Shown piece after piece: positions 1 to 9,317 of a stretch of 64,000 bases of DNA. Numbering within the stretch: position 1 is the stretch's first letter; each line of letters starts with the position of its first letter. The notes beneath the pieces were generated by a model, which was given only the letters and a program-made list of their open reading frames with translations, did not search any database and was not told where the DNA came from. The stretch is from Pseudarthrobacter sp. W1I19. Lineage in GTDB: Bacteria > Actinomycetota > Actinomycetes > Actinomycetales > Micrococcaceae. The DNA is taken from NCBI RefSeq assembly GCF_030817835.1, contig NZ_JAUSZR010000001.1:1488001-1552000 (forward strand). The letters run 5' to 3'. Made by a program: the position numbers and the translations under genes.

Positions 1-2259
1 GCCGTTCACGTGGAACACCGGGGCCTGGATCATTTTGGCAACGTCGGTGGAGTACGTGGACGAACGGGACGAGGACGGAGCTGTGGTGAAGCCCACCTGG
101 TTGTTGACCACGATGTGGATGGTTCCGCCGGTGCGGTAGCCGCGCAGCTGGGACAGGTTCAGGGTCTCAGCGACCACGCCCTGGCCTGCGAAAGCGGCGT
201 CGCCGTGGACCACGATGGGCAGCACCGGGAAGGACTCGCCCTGGTCCAGGCGGTCCTGCTTGGCACGGACGATGCCCTCGAGGACGGGGTCCACAGCTTC
301 GAGGTGGGACGGGTTGGCGGCCAGGTAGACCTTGGTCTCCTTGCCGTTGTCCGAGGTGAACGTGCCCTCGGTGCCCAGGTGGTACTTGACGTCGCCGGAA
401 CCCTGGACCGAACGGGGATCCTGGGTTCCTTCGAATTCGCGGAACACCTGTGCATAGGTCTTGCCGGCGATGTTGGTCAGCACGTTCAGGCGGCCACGGT
501 GGGCCATGCCGATGGCGACCTCGTCCAGGCCGTCATCGGCGGCGTCGGACATGATGGCATCCAGCAGCGGAATCAGGGACTCGCCGCCTTCAAGTGAGAA
601 GCGCTTCTGGCCCACGAACTTTGTCTGCAGGAACGTCTCGAATGCTTCAGCAGCGTTCAGCTTGGACACGATGCGCAGCTGTTCTTCGCGGCTGGGCTTC
701 GAGTACGGGTGTTCGAGCTGGTCCTGGAACCACTTGCGCTCGGCAGGCTCCTGGATGTGCATGTACTCGATGCCGGTGGTGCGGCAGTAGGCGTCGCGCA
801 GGACGCCCAGGATGTCGCGGAACTTGAGCATGGACTTGCCGCCGAAACCGCCGGTGGGCCACTCGCGGTCCAGGTCCCACAGAGTCAGGCCGTAGGTGAG
901 GACGTCAAGGTCCGGGTGCTTCCGCTGGACGTATTCCAGCGGATCGGTGTCCGCCATCAGGTGGCCGCGGACGCGGTAGGAGTGGATCAGCTGCTGGATC
1001 CGGGCCACCTTGTTGATCTCGTCGGCCGGATCAACCTGCTTGTCCGCGCTCCAGCGTACGGGCTCGTACGGGATGCGCAGGGACTCGAAGATGTCGTCGT
1101 AGAAGTTCTGCGCGCCCAGCAGAAGCTGGTGGACCAGCTTCAGGAACTCGCCGCTGCCGGCACCCTGGATCACTCGGTGATCGTAGGTGGAGGTCAGGGT
1201 CAGGACCTTGCTGATGGCGTTCTGGGCGATGATCTTCTCGCTGGCGCCCTGGAATTCGGCGGGGTAGTCCAAGGCGCCGACGCCGATGATGGCTGCCTGG
1301 CCCTTGGAAAGGCGGGGCACCGAGTGCACGGTGCCGATGCCGCCCGGGTTGGTCAGGGAAACCGTGGTGCCCTGGTGGTCCTCGGCCGTCAGCTTGCCGT
1401 TGCGGGCGCGCTTGATGAGGTCCTCGTAGGTGTGCCAGAACTCGGAGAAGTTGAGGGTTTCCGCCTTCTTGATGTTCGGCACCATCAGCAGGCGGGTTCC
1501 GTCGGGCTTGGGCATGTCGATGGCGATGCCGAAATTGACGTGTGCCGGCTGGACGGCGACGGGCTTGCCGTCCACCTCGTCGTAGTACACGTTCATCGAC
1601 GGGAACTGGGACAGCGCACGGATGACTGCGTAGCCGATCAGGTGCGTGAAGGAGACCTTGCCGCCGCGGGCGCGTGCCAGGTTGGAGTTGATGACAACAC
1701 GGTTGTCGATCAGCAGCTTGGCGGGGATGGCCCGGACGCTGGTTGCGGTGGGCACCTCGAGGCTGGTGACCATGTTGGTGGCGATCGCCTTGGCCGGCCC
1801 GCGCAGGATGGACACAACGTCCTCTTCGGGGGCGGTGGGGGCCTTGACGTTCTTGGGCAGCTGCGCGGGGATGGGCTGCGAACCGGTGCCGGACTCGGTC
1901 TTCTTTCCGCCATCGCGGGCAACGGTGGCGGGGGCTTTCTTGACGGCAGCGGGGGCGGCAGGTGCCGCAGAGGCGGGCGGGGCCGACGGCGGAGCGGGCG
2001 GTGCCGCAGCCGGCGGCGCTGCCGGTGCTGCAGGAGCCGCGTTCACGACCGGCATTTCCCTGGTTGCGGGATGGGCAGTGGCTTGCGCCGAATTTCCGTT
2101 GGAAGAAGAACTGCTGCCCGAGCCGAAGGATTCAAACAGCGGCCACCATTTGGCGTCAACAGCGTTCTTATCCTTTTGATACTGCTCGTACAGTTCGTCA
2201 ACGAGCCACTCGTTTCCGCCAAATTCCTCTGGTAGACGGTGGCTAGGCTGCTCTGGCAC
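1..2259 (-). CDS. kgd: Multifunctional 2-oxoglutarate metabolism enzyme Kgd (partial, N-terminal 753 residues)
   Basis: Kgd/SucA of the TCA cycle: decarboxylates 2-oxoglutarate with thiamine diphosphate and, in actinobacteria, carries an E2-like succinyltransferase domain fused ahead of the E1 domain. I chose the GTG at 2259 because it gives the family N-terminus ([18 protein letters not shown]). In order there is a short N-terminal segment (about 1-45), an Ala/Pro-rich linker (about 70-125), the acyltransferase domain with the catalytic [13 protein letters not shown] motif near residue 360, then the start of the E1 domain with [11 protein letters not shown] near residue 580. The reading frame is still open at base 1, so roughly the last 500 residues (rest of E1) lie outside the window. 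The acyltransferase domain has no lipoyl domain ahead of it, as is usual for Kgd. Confidence 0.96.
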   Translation of the reverse strand, partial: MPEQPSHRLPEEFGGNEWLVDELYEQYQKDKNAVDAKWWPLFESFGSGSSSSSNGNSAQATAHPATREMPVVNAAPAAPAAPPAAAPPAPPSAPPASAAPAAPAAVKKAPATVARDGGKKTESGTGSQPIPAQLPKNVKAPTAPEEDVVSILRGPAKAIATNMVTSLEVPTATSVRAIPAKLLIDNRVVINSNLARARGGKVSFTHLIGYAVIRALSQFPSMNVYYDEVDGKPVAVQPAHVNFGIAIDMPKPDGTRLLMVPNIKKAETLNFSEFWHTYEDLIKRARNGKLTAEDHQGTTVSLTNPGGIGTVHSVPRLSKGQAAIIGVGALDYPAEFQGASEKIIAQNAISKVLTLTSTYDHRVIQGAGSGEFLKLVHQLLLGAQNFYDDIFESLRIPYEPVRWSADKQVDPADEINKVARIQQLIHSYRVRGHLMADTDPLEYVQRKHPDLDVLTYGLTLWDLDREWPTGGFGGKSMLKFRDILGVLRDAYCRTTGIEYMHIQEPAERKWFQDQLEHPYSKPSREEQLRIVSKLNAAEAFETFLQTKFVGQKRFSLEGGESLIPLLDAIMSDAADDGLDEVAIGMAHRGRLNVLTNIAGKTYAQVFREFEGTQDPRSVQGSGDVKYHLGTEGTFTSDNGKETKVYLAANPSHLEAVDPVLEGIVRAKQDRLDQGESFPVLPIVVHGDAAFAGQGVVAETLNLSQLRGYRTGGTIHIVVNNQVGFTTAPSSSRSSTYSTDVAKMIQAPVFHVNG

Positions 2260-2765
2260 TTGAAATACGCCTCTTCCATGAGTTTGATTTCTCTCCGGCC
2301 CACGGTGCCTCAGCACTACGTATTAACCGGTCTCTGCGTCCTCTGAACCCAGACCATTGCCAGTCTAGTGAGCATCTTGTGGTAACTGCCAATAAGGGTG
2401 ACCCAAATCATGATGAGACGCAAAAAGGGCCGAATATGGCGGACGGGGGCACCTGCCAGGCTCGCAGGACCGGGGACTCGCTCCTGTAGACTGAAATTCT
2501 TATGGACAGTAAATCTAGGTGCCGGCCTGGGGGCTGTCAGCGGGGCGTAAGCAGCGCCGCACAGTCCACCCGAAGAGCCGGCAAACCCCGAACACGCGCC
2601 CATCACCATTCGCTGGCATTGCCGGCAGGAGCTGCAAAGGATACTGCGTCGGCCTCGGCTGACCACCCTCCGCCGGACCGATATTCCTGGCGCGGGTCCT
2701 TTGCAAATGGCTCCCTGACTACCCAGCCAAAGTCCATGGCTACCGCTGTCCAGGCGGGATGCTGA
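2260..2765. other. Intergenic region between divergent kgd and the CorC-like gene, no gene supported
   Basis: 506 bases between two divergent starts. Small open frames exist on both strands (for example 2502-2765 plus and 2316-2666 minus), but their translations are rich in Arg, Ser, Pro and Cys, show no family resemblance and lack good ribosome sites, so I do not call them. On the minus strand a weak promoter-like pair (TTGGCA, complement of 2387-2392, and TAGACT, complement of 2362-2367, spacing 19) could serve kgd; this is a guess from sequence only. Confidence 0.5.
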
Positions 2766-4148
2766 ATGGAATGGCTTCTCCTCGCAGCCGGATTGCTGCT
2801 GATCGCCGGCACAGGCTTTTTTGTCGCCGTCGAATTTTCACTCATTGCACTTGACCAGGCAACGGTCCAACGGGCCATTGACGACGGCGACGACGGCGCC
2901 ATTCCTTTGCTCGCCTGCCTCAAGTCGCTCTCCACGCAGCTTTCCAGCTGCCAGTTGGGCATAACGCTCACCACCTTGCTGACCGGTTACGTGATGGAGC
3001 CCTCGGTAGGCAAGCTCCTGGAAGCCCCGCTGGCCGCCGTTGGACTTCCTGACGTTGCAGTCGCCTCCATTTCGCTGGTCATGGCGATGGTGCTCGCAAC
3101 CCTGCTCTCCATGCTCCTGGGTGAACTGGTGCCCAAGAACATGGCCATCGCCTTGTCCTTTCCGGTAGGCCGCGCCCTCGCCAGGCCGCAACTGGTCTTC
3201 ACCGCCGTGTTCAAACCCGCCATCGTGGTCCTCAACGGCTTCTCCAACAGGGTCCTGAACGTTTTTGGGCTGGAAGCGAAGGAAGAAATTTCCGGTGCCC
3301 GGACTCCTGCTGAGCTGGCATCCCTGGTGCGGCGCTCGGCTGCGATGGGAACGCTCGACGCCGGTACCGCCAACTTCGTGGCGCGCACACTGAATTTCTC
3401 CACCCGCACTGCCGCCGACGTGATGACTCCGCGCATCCGCGTGGAAACCATCGAGGCGGACCAGCCGGTGTCCGACATCCTGGCGGCCGCGCGCCGCACG
3501 GGATATTCACGGTTCCCCGTCATTGGTGAATCGGCGGACGACATTAAGGGCCTGGTCCACGTCAAGAAGGCAGTGGCAGTGCCGTGGGACCGCCGGCAGA
3601 ACCTCGAAGCCGGGGCCATCATGACCGAAGTGCTCCGCGTCCCGGAAACCATCCACCTTGATGCCCTGCTGGCAGAACTGCGCGAGGGCAACCTTCAGTT
3701 GGCGGTGGTACTGGACGAATACGGCGGAACCGCAGGAATCGCCACCCTCGAGGACCTCGTGGAGGAAATTGTGGGCGAGGTGGCCGATGAGCACGACAAG
3801 GTCCGCCCGGGCCTGCTCCAGAGCGCTTCCGGTGACTGGTACTTCCCTGGCCTGCTCCGCCCGGATGAACTGTCCGAGCAGATCCCCGGCCTGACCGTCC
3901 CTGACGAGGCAGCGTACGAAACAGTGGGCGGCTATGTGATGAGCGAGCTCGGCCGGATCGCTGTTGTCGGGGACACGGTCGCCGTGGAGGGCGGAACGCT
4001 GAGCGTCACCAGGATGGATGGCCGGCGGATCGACCGGATCTGCTTCCGTCCGGCCGCGCCGGAGCCTGAGGCAGCGGACCCTGGCGACAGGACCACCAAC
4101 GGCAGGCAGGGCAACGGCAGGACTAAAAACGACAGGACCGAACGATGA
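2766..4148 (+). CDS. Hemolysin family / CorC-HlyC type membrane protein with CBS domains (long form)
   Basis: 460 residues. N-terminal DUF21/CNNM membrane domain (about 1-190, hydrophobic segments beginning WLLLAAGLLLIAGTGFFVAVEF, containing GELVPKN), a cytoplasmic CBS pair (about 205-335, with DEYGGTAGIATLEDLVEEIVGE) and a C-terminal CorC/HlyC accessory domain (about 345-430), then a polar Gly/Asn/Arg-rich tail. Proteins of this family are linked to Mg/Co efflux or membrane stress; the hemolysin name is historical. The ATG at 2766 follows a stop in the same frame at 2763-2765, so the start is fixed apart from internal choices. Overlaps the next paralogue by ATGA, so the two are translationally coupled and may form a hetero-oligomer. 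Confidence 0.9.
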   Translation: MEWLLLAAGLLLIAGTGFFVAVEFSLIALDQATVQRAIDDGDDGAIPLLACLKSLSTQLSSCQLGITLTTLLTGYVMEPSVGKLLEAPLAAVGLPDVAVASISLVMAMVLATLLSMLLGELVPKNMAIALSFPVGRALARPQLVFTAVFKPAIVVLNGFSNRVLNVFGLEAKEEISGARTPAELASLVRRSAAMGTLDAGTANFVARTLNFSTRTAADVMTPRIRVETIEADQPVSDILAAARRTGYSRFPVIGESADDIKGLVHVKKAVAVPWDRRQNLEAGAIMTEVLRVPETIHLDALLAELREGNLQLAVVLDEYGGTAGIATLEDLVEEIVGEVADEHDKVRPGLLQSASGDWYFPGLLRPDELSEQIPGLTVPDEAAYETVGGYVMSELGRIAVVGDTVAVEGGTLSVTRMDGRRIDRICFRPAAPEPEAADPGDRTTNGRQGNGRTKNDRTER

Positions 4149-5215
4149 GCGACTGGGCCGGAATACTGTGGCTGGTTGTCCTCCTTTTTGGCAACGCGTT
4201 TTTTGTGGCCGCTGAATTCGCCGTGATGTCTGCCCGCCGCAGCCAGATCGAGCCGCTGGCCGAGGCCGGTTCCAAACGCGCGCAGACCACCCTGCGGGCC
4301 ATGGAGAACGTTTCGCTGATGCTGGCCTGTGCCCAGCTGGGTATCACGGTCTGTTCGCTGCTGATCCTGCTGGTGGCAGAGCCGGCCATCCACCACCTGC
4401 TGGCGGTGCCGCTGGAGACACTGGGCCTGCCCATGGAGATCGCCGATGTGACGGCCTTTGCCGTGGCGCTGATGCTCGTGACGTTCCTGCACGTAACTTT
4501 CGGTGAGATGGTGCCCAAGAACATCTCGGTGTCCGTGGCGGATAAGGCAGCGCTCTTCCTTGCCCCGTCGCTGATGTTTATCGCCCGGCTGGTGAACCCG
4601 GTCATCTACGTCCTGAACTGGTCCGCCAACCACATCCTCAAGCTGCTCCGTATCGAGCCCAAGGATGAGGTGAACTCCTCCTTCACCCTGGAGGAAGTGC
4701 AGTCGATCGTGCAGGAGTCCACCCGCCACGGACTGGTGGATGACGAAGCGGGCCTGATTACCGGCGCACTCGAATTTTCCGAGTACAACGCCGCTGACAT
4801 CATGGTTCCACTTGAAAAGCTGGTGATGCTGAAGGCCGCCACCACGCCGGTGGAGTTCGAGAAGGCCGTGAGCCGTACCGGGTTTTCCCGGTTCCCGATG
4901 CTCGACGACGACGACATGCTCTACGGCTACCTCCACGTGAAGGACGTCCTGTCCATCCCGGAGGTCGCGTACGAACGGCCCATCGCCGAAAGCCGGATCA
5001 GGTCCCTGGCCAACCTCGCCCTGGACGATGAAATTGAAAAGGCGATGTCGGTGATGCAGCGAACAGGTTCGCACCTGGCACGCGTCATCGGGCCGGACGG
5101 AAACACCAAGGGTGTGTTGTTCCTCGAGGACGTGATCGAACAGCTGGTGGGTGAAATCCGTGACGCCACGCAGGCCAGGGGCGTGCGGCGTCTGGGCCAG
5201 CCCAACGGGGCCTAG
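4145..5215 (+). CDS. Hemolysin family / CorC-HlyC type membrane protein with CBS domains (short form)
   Basis: 356 residues, a paralogue of the upstream gene: DUF21/CNNM membrane domain (about 1-180, with the parallel GEMVPKN motif) and a CBS pair (about 200-340, ending LFLEDVIEQLVGEIRDAT). It stops about 20 residues after the second CBS domain, so it lacks the C-terminal CorC/HlyC domain that its neighbour has. The ATG at 4145 overlaps the preceding TGA. Likely an inner-membrane cation-linked protein acting with its partner; substrate unknown. Confidence 0.9.
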   Translation: MSDWAGILWLVVLLFGNAFFVAAEFAVMSARRSQIEPLAEAGSKRAQTTLRAMENVSLMLACAQLGITVCSLLILLVAEPAIHHLLAVPLETLGLPMEIADVTAFAVALMLVTFLHVTFGEMVPKNISVSVADKAALFLAPSLMFIARLVNPVIYVLNWSANHILKLLRIEPKDEVNSSFTLEEVQSIVQESTRHGLVDDEAGLITGALEFSEYNAADIMVPLEKLVMLKAATTPVEFEKAVSRTGFSRFPMLDDDDMLYGYLHVKDVLSIPEVAYERPIAESRIRSLANLALDDEIEKAMSVMQRTGSHLARVIGPDGNTKGVLFLEDVIEQLVGEIRDATQARGVRRLGQPNGA

Positions 5216-5301
5216 CAGCCGCGCTGGCGCTGCCGCAGGGGAGCCCCGGAGTCAGGGGCCCTGCCATGCTGATGCGTGACAGGGCTTCCTGCGCCCCTTT
5301 T

Positions 5302-5328
5302 CCTAAATAGGAATCATTCCCATTTAGG
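5302..5328. promoter_or_regulatory. Near-perfect 27-bp palindrome, probable Zur operator
   Basis: Outer arms CCTAAAT (5302-5308) and ATTTAGG (5322-5328) enclose GGAAT-C-ATTCC (5310-5320). Only the centre and one symmetric pair of positions break dyad symmetry. It lies 54 bases upstream of the znuA start in an otherwise GC-rich stretch. AT-rich inverted repeats of this kind are the usual form of Fur/Zur family operators, and a Fur-family regulator gene lies at the far end of the operon, so Zur binding is the natural inference. Confidence 0.7.
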
Positions 5329-5381
5329 TATAGGCTTTAGTGGTTCCCTTGCGATCCCACAACCACTGAACTGAGGTTTAC

Positions 5382-6362
5382 GTGCGCCGTTCCGCCGCCG
5401 CCCGAACGTCCCTTGCCCTCTTTGCCGGGCTTGGCCTGCTGCTTAGCGCATGCAGCCCCCAGCCCGAGGCCTCCGGAGGGACCGCGGCTGACGGAATCAA
5501 CGTGGTGGCTTCCACCAACGTTTACGGGGACATTGCAAAGACGGTGGGCGGCGACAAAGTGAGCGTGACCGCCATCATCAACAAGACCAGCCAGGACCCG
5601 CACTCCTACGAGGCCAGCGCCCAGGACCGGCTGGCCGTCTCCAAGGCAGACCTCGTGGTGGAAAACGGCGGGGGCTACGACGACTTTCTGCACACCCTGG
5701 TCAAAGACAGCAGCATTGAAGCACACAACGTGCTGAACGCCGTCGAACTTTCCGGCCTGGCGCATCCGGAGGATGAACCCGCGGACGCGGCGGCGGCGGA
5801 GCCTGCGGGCGGGGAAGGGCACGATCACGGCGAGTTCAACGAGCACGTTTGGTACAGCCTGGCCGCCATGGGCCGGCTGGCCGACGACCTTGCTTCACGT
5901 CTGGGTGAGCTGGAACCGGGTTCAGCCGCCACCTTCACGGCCAACGCCGGCACTTTCAAGTCGGAACTGGATCAGCTGGCCGGAAAGCTTGGGGCGTTGA
6001 AGACCAGCGCGGCCGGGGACAAGGTAGCGGTCACTGAGCCCGTGCCGCTCTACCTGCTCTCCGATGCGGGGCTGGAGAACGCTACTCCAGAGGACTACAC
6101 TGCTGCGATTGAGGAAGGCTCCGACGTCCCGCCGGCCGTACTCAAGGCCGCAACTGACCTGGTTGCCTCAAAGTCCGTCCGGTTCCTTGCCTACAACGGC
6201 CAGACCGAAGGTCCGCAGACTGAAGCGCTGAAGAAGGCGGCCGAAACGGCAGGTGTCCCGGTGGTCGATTTCAATGAAACGCTGCCTGAGGGCAAGACCT
6301 ACGTGCAGTGGATGACGGACAATGTGAACAACGTCAGCAAAGTTCTGGAGACCAATAATTGA
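5382..6362 (+). CDS. znuA: Zinc ABC transporter substrate-binding lipoprotein
   Basis: 326 residues. A lipoprotein signal peptide (MRRSAAARTSLALF..., lipobox LSAC with Cys24) anchors it outside the membrane. The body is the cluster-9 metal-binding fold: STNVYGDIAKTVGG, DPHSYE, an acidic/His segment GHDHGEFNEHVWY near residue 145-158 that supplies metal ligands, and a C-terminal TEGPQTEALKKAAETAGVPVV segment. The His-rich loop is short compared with proteobacterial ZnuA. The GTG start follows GAGG. First gene of a three-gene uptake operon preceded by the palindrome at 5302-5328; its stop overlaps the start of the ATPase gene. Zinc rather than manganese is inferred from the His loop and the Zur-like neighbour. 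Confidence 0.88.
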   Translation: MRRSAAARTSLALFAGLGLLLSACSPQPEASGGTAADGINVVASTNVYGDIAKTVGGDKVSVTAIINKTSQDPHSYEASAQDRLAVSKADLVVENGGGYDDFLHTLVKDSSIEAHNVLNAVELSGLAHPEDEPADAAAAEPAGGEGHDHGEFNEHVWYSLAAMGRLADDLASRLGELEPGSAATFTANAGTFKSELDQLAGKLGALKTSAAGDKVAVTEPVPLYLLSDAGLENATPEDYTAAIEEGSDVPPAVLKAATDLVASKSVRFLAYNGQTEGPQTEALKKAAETAGVPVVDFNETLPEGKTYVQWMTDNVNNVSKVLETNN

Positions 6363-7174
6363 AACCTGTGGTCAGCCTCGCCGGGGCGTCCCTCGCCTTC
6401 GGCCAGCGGACGCTGTGGGAGGACCTGGACCTGGAGATCAGGCCTGGTGAGTTCTTCGCAGTGCTTGGCCCCAACGGCAGCGGGAAAACGAGCTTCCTCA
6501 AAGTCCTGTTGGGTCTGCAGAACCTGCACCGGGGCACCGCCATGCTCGGTGGACACCCCGTTGAGCGCGGCAGCAGCCTGATCGGTTACATCCCTCAGCA
6601 AAAATCGTTTGCCCGTGACACGCCGATGCGTGCCCGGGACCTGGTGGGCCTGGGGGTGGACGGTCACCGCTGGGGGCTTCGCCTCTCCTCGGCCAAGGCC
6701 AACCGTAGGATTGATGAGCTCCTTGACCTGGTGGGCGCGTCGGACTACGCCAAGGTTCCGGTGGGCCAGCTCTCCGGCGGTGAGCAGCAGCGGCTGCGCG
6801 TGGCCCAGGCGCTGGCAACAGACCCAAAAGTCCTGCTCTGCGACGAGCCGCTGCTCTCCCTGGACCTGCACCACCAGCAGGCCGTCAGCGCGCTGATAAA
6901 CAAGCAATGCCACGAGCAAAACAGTGCGGTGGTTTTTGTCACCCACGAGATCAACCCCATCATCGACTATGTGGACCGGGTGCTGTATCTGGCCGGCGGC
7001 CGCTTCAAGGTGGGCACTCCGGAGGAAGTGATGACCACGGAGGTCCTCTCCGACCTGTACGGCAGCCATGTTGAGGTTATCCATGCCAACGGACGCATTG
7101 TGGTGGTGGGCCTGCCGGACGCCACCACCCACCATCATGCTGAGGCGCATGCCCTTGCAGGAGAGGTGGCCTGA
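6359..7174 (+). CDS. znuC: Zinc/manganese ABC transporter ATP-binding protein
   Basis: 271 residues. Walker A GPNGSGKT (37-44), signature LSGGEQQRLRVAQAL, Walker B VLLCDEP and switch His in FVTHEINP, all intact. Ends in a His-containing tail (TTHHHAEAHAL) common in metal ABC ATPases. The TTG at 6359 overlaps the znuA stop; the in-frame GTG at 6368 is an alternative start giving three fewer residues. Energises uptake through the permease encoded next, whose start overlaps this stop. Confidence 0.88.
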   Translation: MKPVVSLAGASLAFGQRTLWEDLDLEIRPGEFFAVLGPNGSGKTSFLKVLLGLQNLHRGTAMLGGHPVERGSSLIGYIPQQKSFARDTPMRARDLVGLGVDGHRWGLRLSSAKANRRIDELLDLVGASDYAKVPVGQLSGGEQQRLRVAQALATDPKVLLCDEPLLSLDLHHQQAVSALINKQCHEQNSAVVFVTHEINPIIDYVDRVLYLAGGRFKVGTPEEVMTTEVLSDLYGSHVEVIHANGRIVVVGLPDATTHHHAEAHALAGEVA

Positions 7175-8049
7175 TGGATGCCGACAGTATTATTGGTGCC
7201 ATTTTCAGCTTCGAGAATTACGGCGAGCTGCTGGTCCTGGTCCAGAACTCCATCTGGGCCGGCGCCGTCCTGGGCCTGCTCGGCGGCCTGGTGGGGACGT
7301 TCGTGATGAAACGTGACCTTGCGTTCGCCGTCCACGGAATTTCGGAACTGTCCTTCGCCGGTGCGGCCTTCGCCCTGCTGATTGGCGCGGATATCGTCTT
7401 CGGTTCGCTCATCGGCTCGGTGGCTGCCGCGCTGCTGCTCGCCGTGATGGGAGTCAGGGCAAGGGACAAAAACTCCATCATCGGGGTGATCATGCCATTC
7501 GGGCTGGGCCTCGGGATCCTGTTCCTGTCCTTGTATGAAGGCCGTGCCGCCAACAAGTTCGGTTTGCTGACCGGGCAGATCGTTTCGGTGGATACCGTCC
7601 AGCTTCAAGCGCTGGCCGGAACCGCCGTTGTGGTGATGGTGGTCCTGGCGGCCATCTGGCGGCCACTGAACTTTGCCAGCGTCGATCCCGAACTTGCCGA
7701 GGCCCGCGGCGTTCCGGTCCGGACGCTGGGCATCATCTTTATGGTCCTGCTGGGCATCAGCGTGGCCCTGTCCATCCAGGTGGTGGGAGCCCTCCTGGTG
7801 CTGGCCCTCCTCATTACGCCGGCTGCTGCGGCCCTCCGGGTGACGTCGTCGCCTGTGGCCGTGGTGGTGCTCAGCGTGGCCTTTGCCGTCACGGCCATCG
7901 TTGGCGGAATCCTGCTGGCCCTGGGCGGACGTATCCCTATCAGCCCGTACGTCACCACGTTGTCATTCCTGATCTACGTGGTGTGCCGGAGCATCGGTTC
8001 CGTCCGTGCTTCCCGCGGGATCAACGGGCGGGTACTGCAACCGCAGTAA
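7174..8049 (+). CDS. znuB: Zinc/manganese ABC transporter permease
   Basis: 291 residues, about eight hydrophobic segments, of the ABC-3 metal permease family. Recognisable family features are LGGLVGTFVMKRDLAFAVHGISELSFAGA near the N-terminus and the VVGALLVLALLITPAAAALRV segment. The ATG overlaps the TGA of the ATPase gene. The gene stops one base from the end of the convergent zur gene, with no room for a terminator hairpin between them. Confidence 0.9.
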   Translation: MDADSIIGAIFSFENYGELLVLVQNSIWAGAVLGLLGGLVGTFVMKRDLAFAVHGISELSFAGAAFALLIGADIVFGSLIGSVAAALLLAVMGVRARDKNSIIGVIMPFGLGLGILFLSLYEGRAANKFGLLTGQIVSVDTVQLQALAGTAVVVMVVLAAIWRPLNFASVDPELAEARGVPVRTLGIIFMVLLGISVALSIQVVGALLVLALLITPAAAALRVTSSPVAVVVLSVAFAVTAIVGGILLALGGRIPISPYVTTLSFLIYVVCRSIGSVRASRGINGRVLQPQ

Positions 8050-8050
8050 C

Positions 8051-8566
8051 CTACAGGGTGCCGGCGGCCTTGCGTGCCGTGCACTCCGGGCAGAGCCCAA
8101 AAATCTCCACCGTGTGCGCCACCTCGGTGTAGCCATGTTCGGCTGCGATCCGGGCTGCCCACGTTTCCACGGCCGGCGCTTCCACTTCCACTGCCTTGCC
8201 ACAATTCCGGCACAGCAGGTGGTGATGGTGGCCCGTTACGGCGCACCGGCGGTACACCGCCTCGCCGTCGCCGTTGCGCAGCACGTCAACGAGTCCTTCG
8301 TCGGCCAGGGACTGGAGGATCCGGTAGGCAGTAGCAAGGGAGACAGAGACACCCTGGTTCTGCAGGATCCGGTAAAGCTCCTGCGTGCTGACGAAGTCAT
8401 CCAGTTCGTCCAGTGCGGCACTGACCGCCAGCCGCTGTTTCGTGACCCGCTGTTCCTTGACTGCACCTGCGCCCGCAGCAGCTGTACCCGCTCCGGCATT
8501 GACGGCGCCGCCGGAAGCCGGGGCCGAAGCGGGCTTGGTTGACTCAGCCTTGGTGCCGAACGGCAT
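8051..8566 (-). CDS. zur: Fur-family transcriptional regulator, probable zinc regulator Zur
   Basis: 171 residues from the ATG at 8566, chosen because AGGGAAG lies about 10 bases upstream; a longer frame reaching 8632 has no such site. A low-complexity Ala/Gly N-terminal arm (1-37) precedes the winged helix (about 38-108; VSTQELYRILQNQG, SLATAYRILQSLADEG) and the metal/dimer domain with GHHHH (112-116), C119-x2-C122 and C159-x2-C162. The two CxxC pairs fit a structural zinc site. Convergent with the znu operon and close to a Fur-type palindrome ahead of znuA, which supports zinc-dependent repression of uptake. Other Fur-family specificities cannot be excluded. Confidence 0.88.
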   Translation of the reverse strand: MPFGTKAESTKPASAPASGGAVNAGAGTAAAGAGAVKEQRVTKQRLAVSAALDELDDFVSTQELYRILQNQGVSVSLATAYRILQSLADEGLVDVLRNGDGEAVYRRCAVTGHHHHLLCRNCGKAVEVEAPAVETWAARIAAEHGYTEVAHTVEIFGLCPECTARKAAGTL

Positions 8567-8660
8567 GGATGGACTCGCTTCCCTAAGGATGGTGGCAAAG
8601 ATCCAGATTACCAGCCGAAGCTTCGTGGACACGGTCCGGGCCGGACCCTAGGCTGGCGCT

Positions 8661-9317
8661 ATGAAGCTGACCAAATACACCCACGCCTGCGTCCGCCTCG
8701 AGAAGAACGGCCGGATCCTGGTGCTGGATCCCGGAACATTTTCTGAATCGGCAGAGGCGCTGGCCGGTGCCGCCGCCGTTCTGGTCACCCACGAACACAA
8801 CGACCACATAGACGTCCCGGCAGTGGTGAACGCTTTGAAGGAGAACGTCAACCTGGCGGTTTTCGCCCCGGCGGGTGTCGCGGAGAACCTGCGCAATGAA
8901 GCCCCGGACGCCGCGGCCCGGATCAACACGGTGGAGCCGGGTTCGTCGTTTGAAGCGGCAGGCTTCGACGTCCGGAGTTTTGGCGGCCAGCACGCCCTCA
9001 TTCATCCGCAGATCCCGGTGGTGGCCAACATCGGCTACCTCCTGGACGGGAACGTCTACCACCCGGGTGATTCGTTCGTGATCCCGGACGGCATCGACGT
9101 GCAGACGCTGCTGGTGCCCCTGCAGGCACCGTGGAGCAAAGCGGCGGAAGTGGTGGACTTCGTGATCGGCGTCCGGGCGCCGCGCGCATTCCAGATCCAC
9201 GACGGCCTGCTCAATGACAACGGCCTGAAGATCGTGGAAGGCCACGTCAAGCGGCTGGGGGCAAAGTACGGCACCGAGTACCGGCACCTGGCTGCCGGGG
9301 AGTCGGTGGAGGTCTAA
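8661..9317 (+). CDS. MBL-fold metallo-hydrolase (UlaG-like)
   Basis: 218 residues. The metallo-beta-lactamase signature THEHNDH (43-49) is followed by GGQHALIHP and [10 protein letters not shown], which supply further metal ligands. The short form resembles L-ascorbate-6-phosphate lactonase-like (UlaG-type) hydrolases rather than lactamases; the substrate is unknown. Its stop overlaps the convergent cds1 gene by 4 bases. Confidence 0.85.
   Translation: MKLTKYTHACVRLEKNGRILVLDPGTFSESAEALAGAAAVLVTHEHNDHIDVPAVVNALKENVNLAVFAPAGVAENLRNEAPDAAARINTVEPGSSFEAAGFDVRSFGGQHALIHPQIPVVANIGYLLDGNVYHPGDSFVIPDGIDVQTLLVPLQAPWSKAAEVVDFVIGVRAPRAFQIHDGLLNDNGLKIVEGHVKRLGAKYGTEYRHLAAGESVEV

Noticed and set aside
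709..2235. 508-residue frame on the plus strand opposite kgd
   Set aside because: It is the antisense shadow of kgd; translation is Val/Gly/Asp/His-rich without any family features, while the minus strand frame is a clear Kgd.
2316..2666. 116-residue minus-strand frame upstream of kgd
   Set aside because: Lies in a promoter region, low resemblance to any protein, and no ribosome site.
2502..2765. 87-residue plus-strand frame directly before the CorC-like gene
   Set aside because: Same frame as the gene but separated by a stop; Arg/Ser/Pro-rich and no family match, so not an N-terminal extension or gene.
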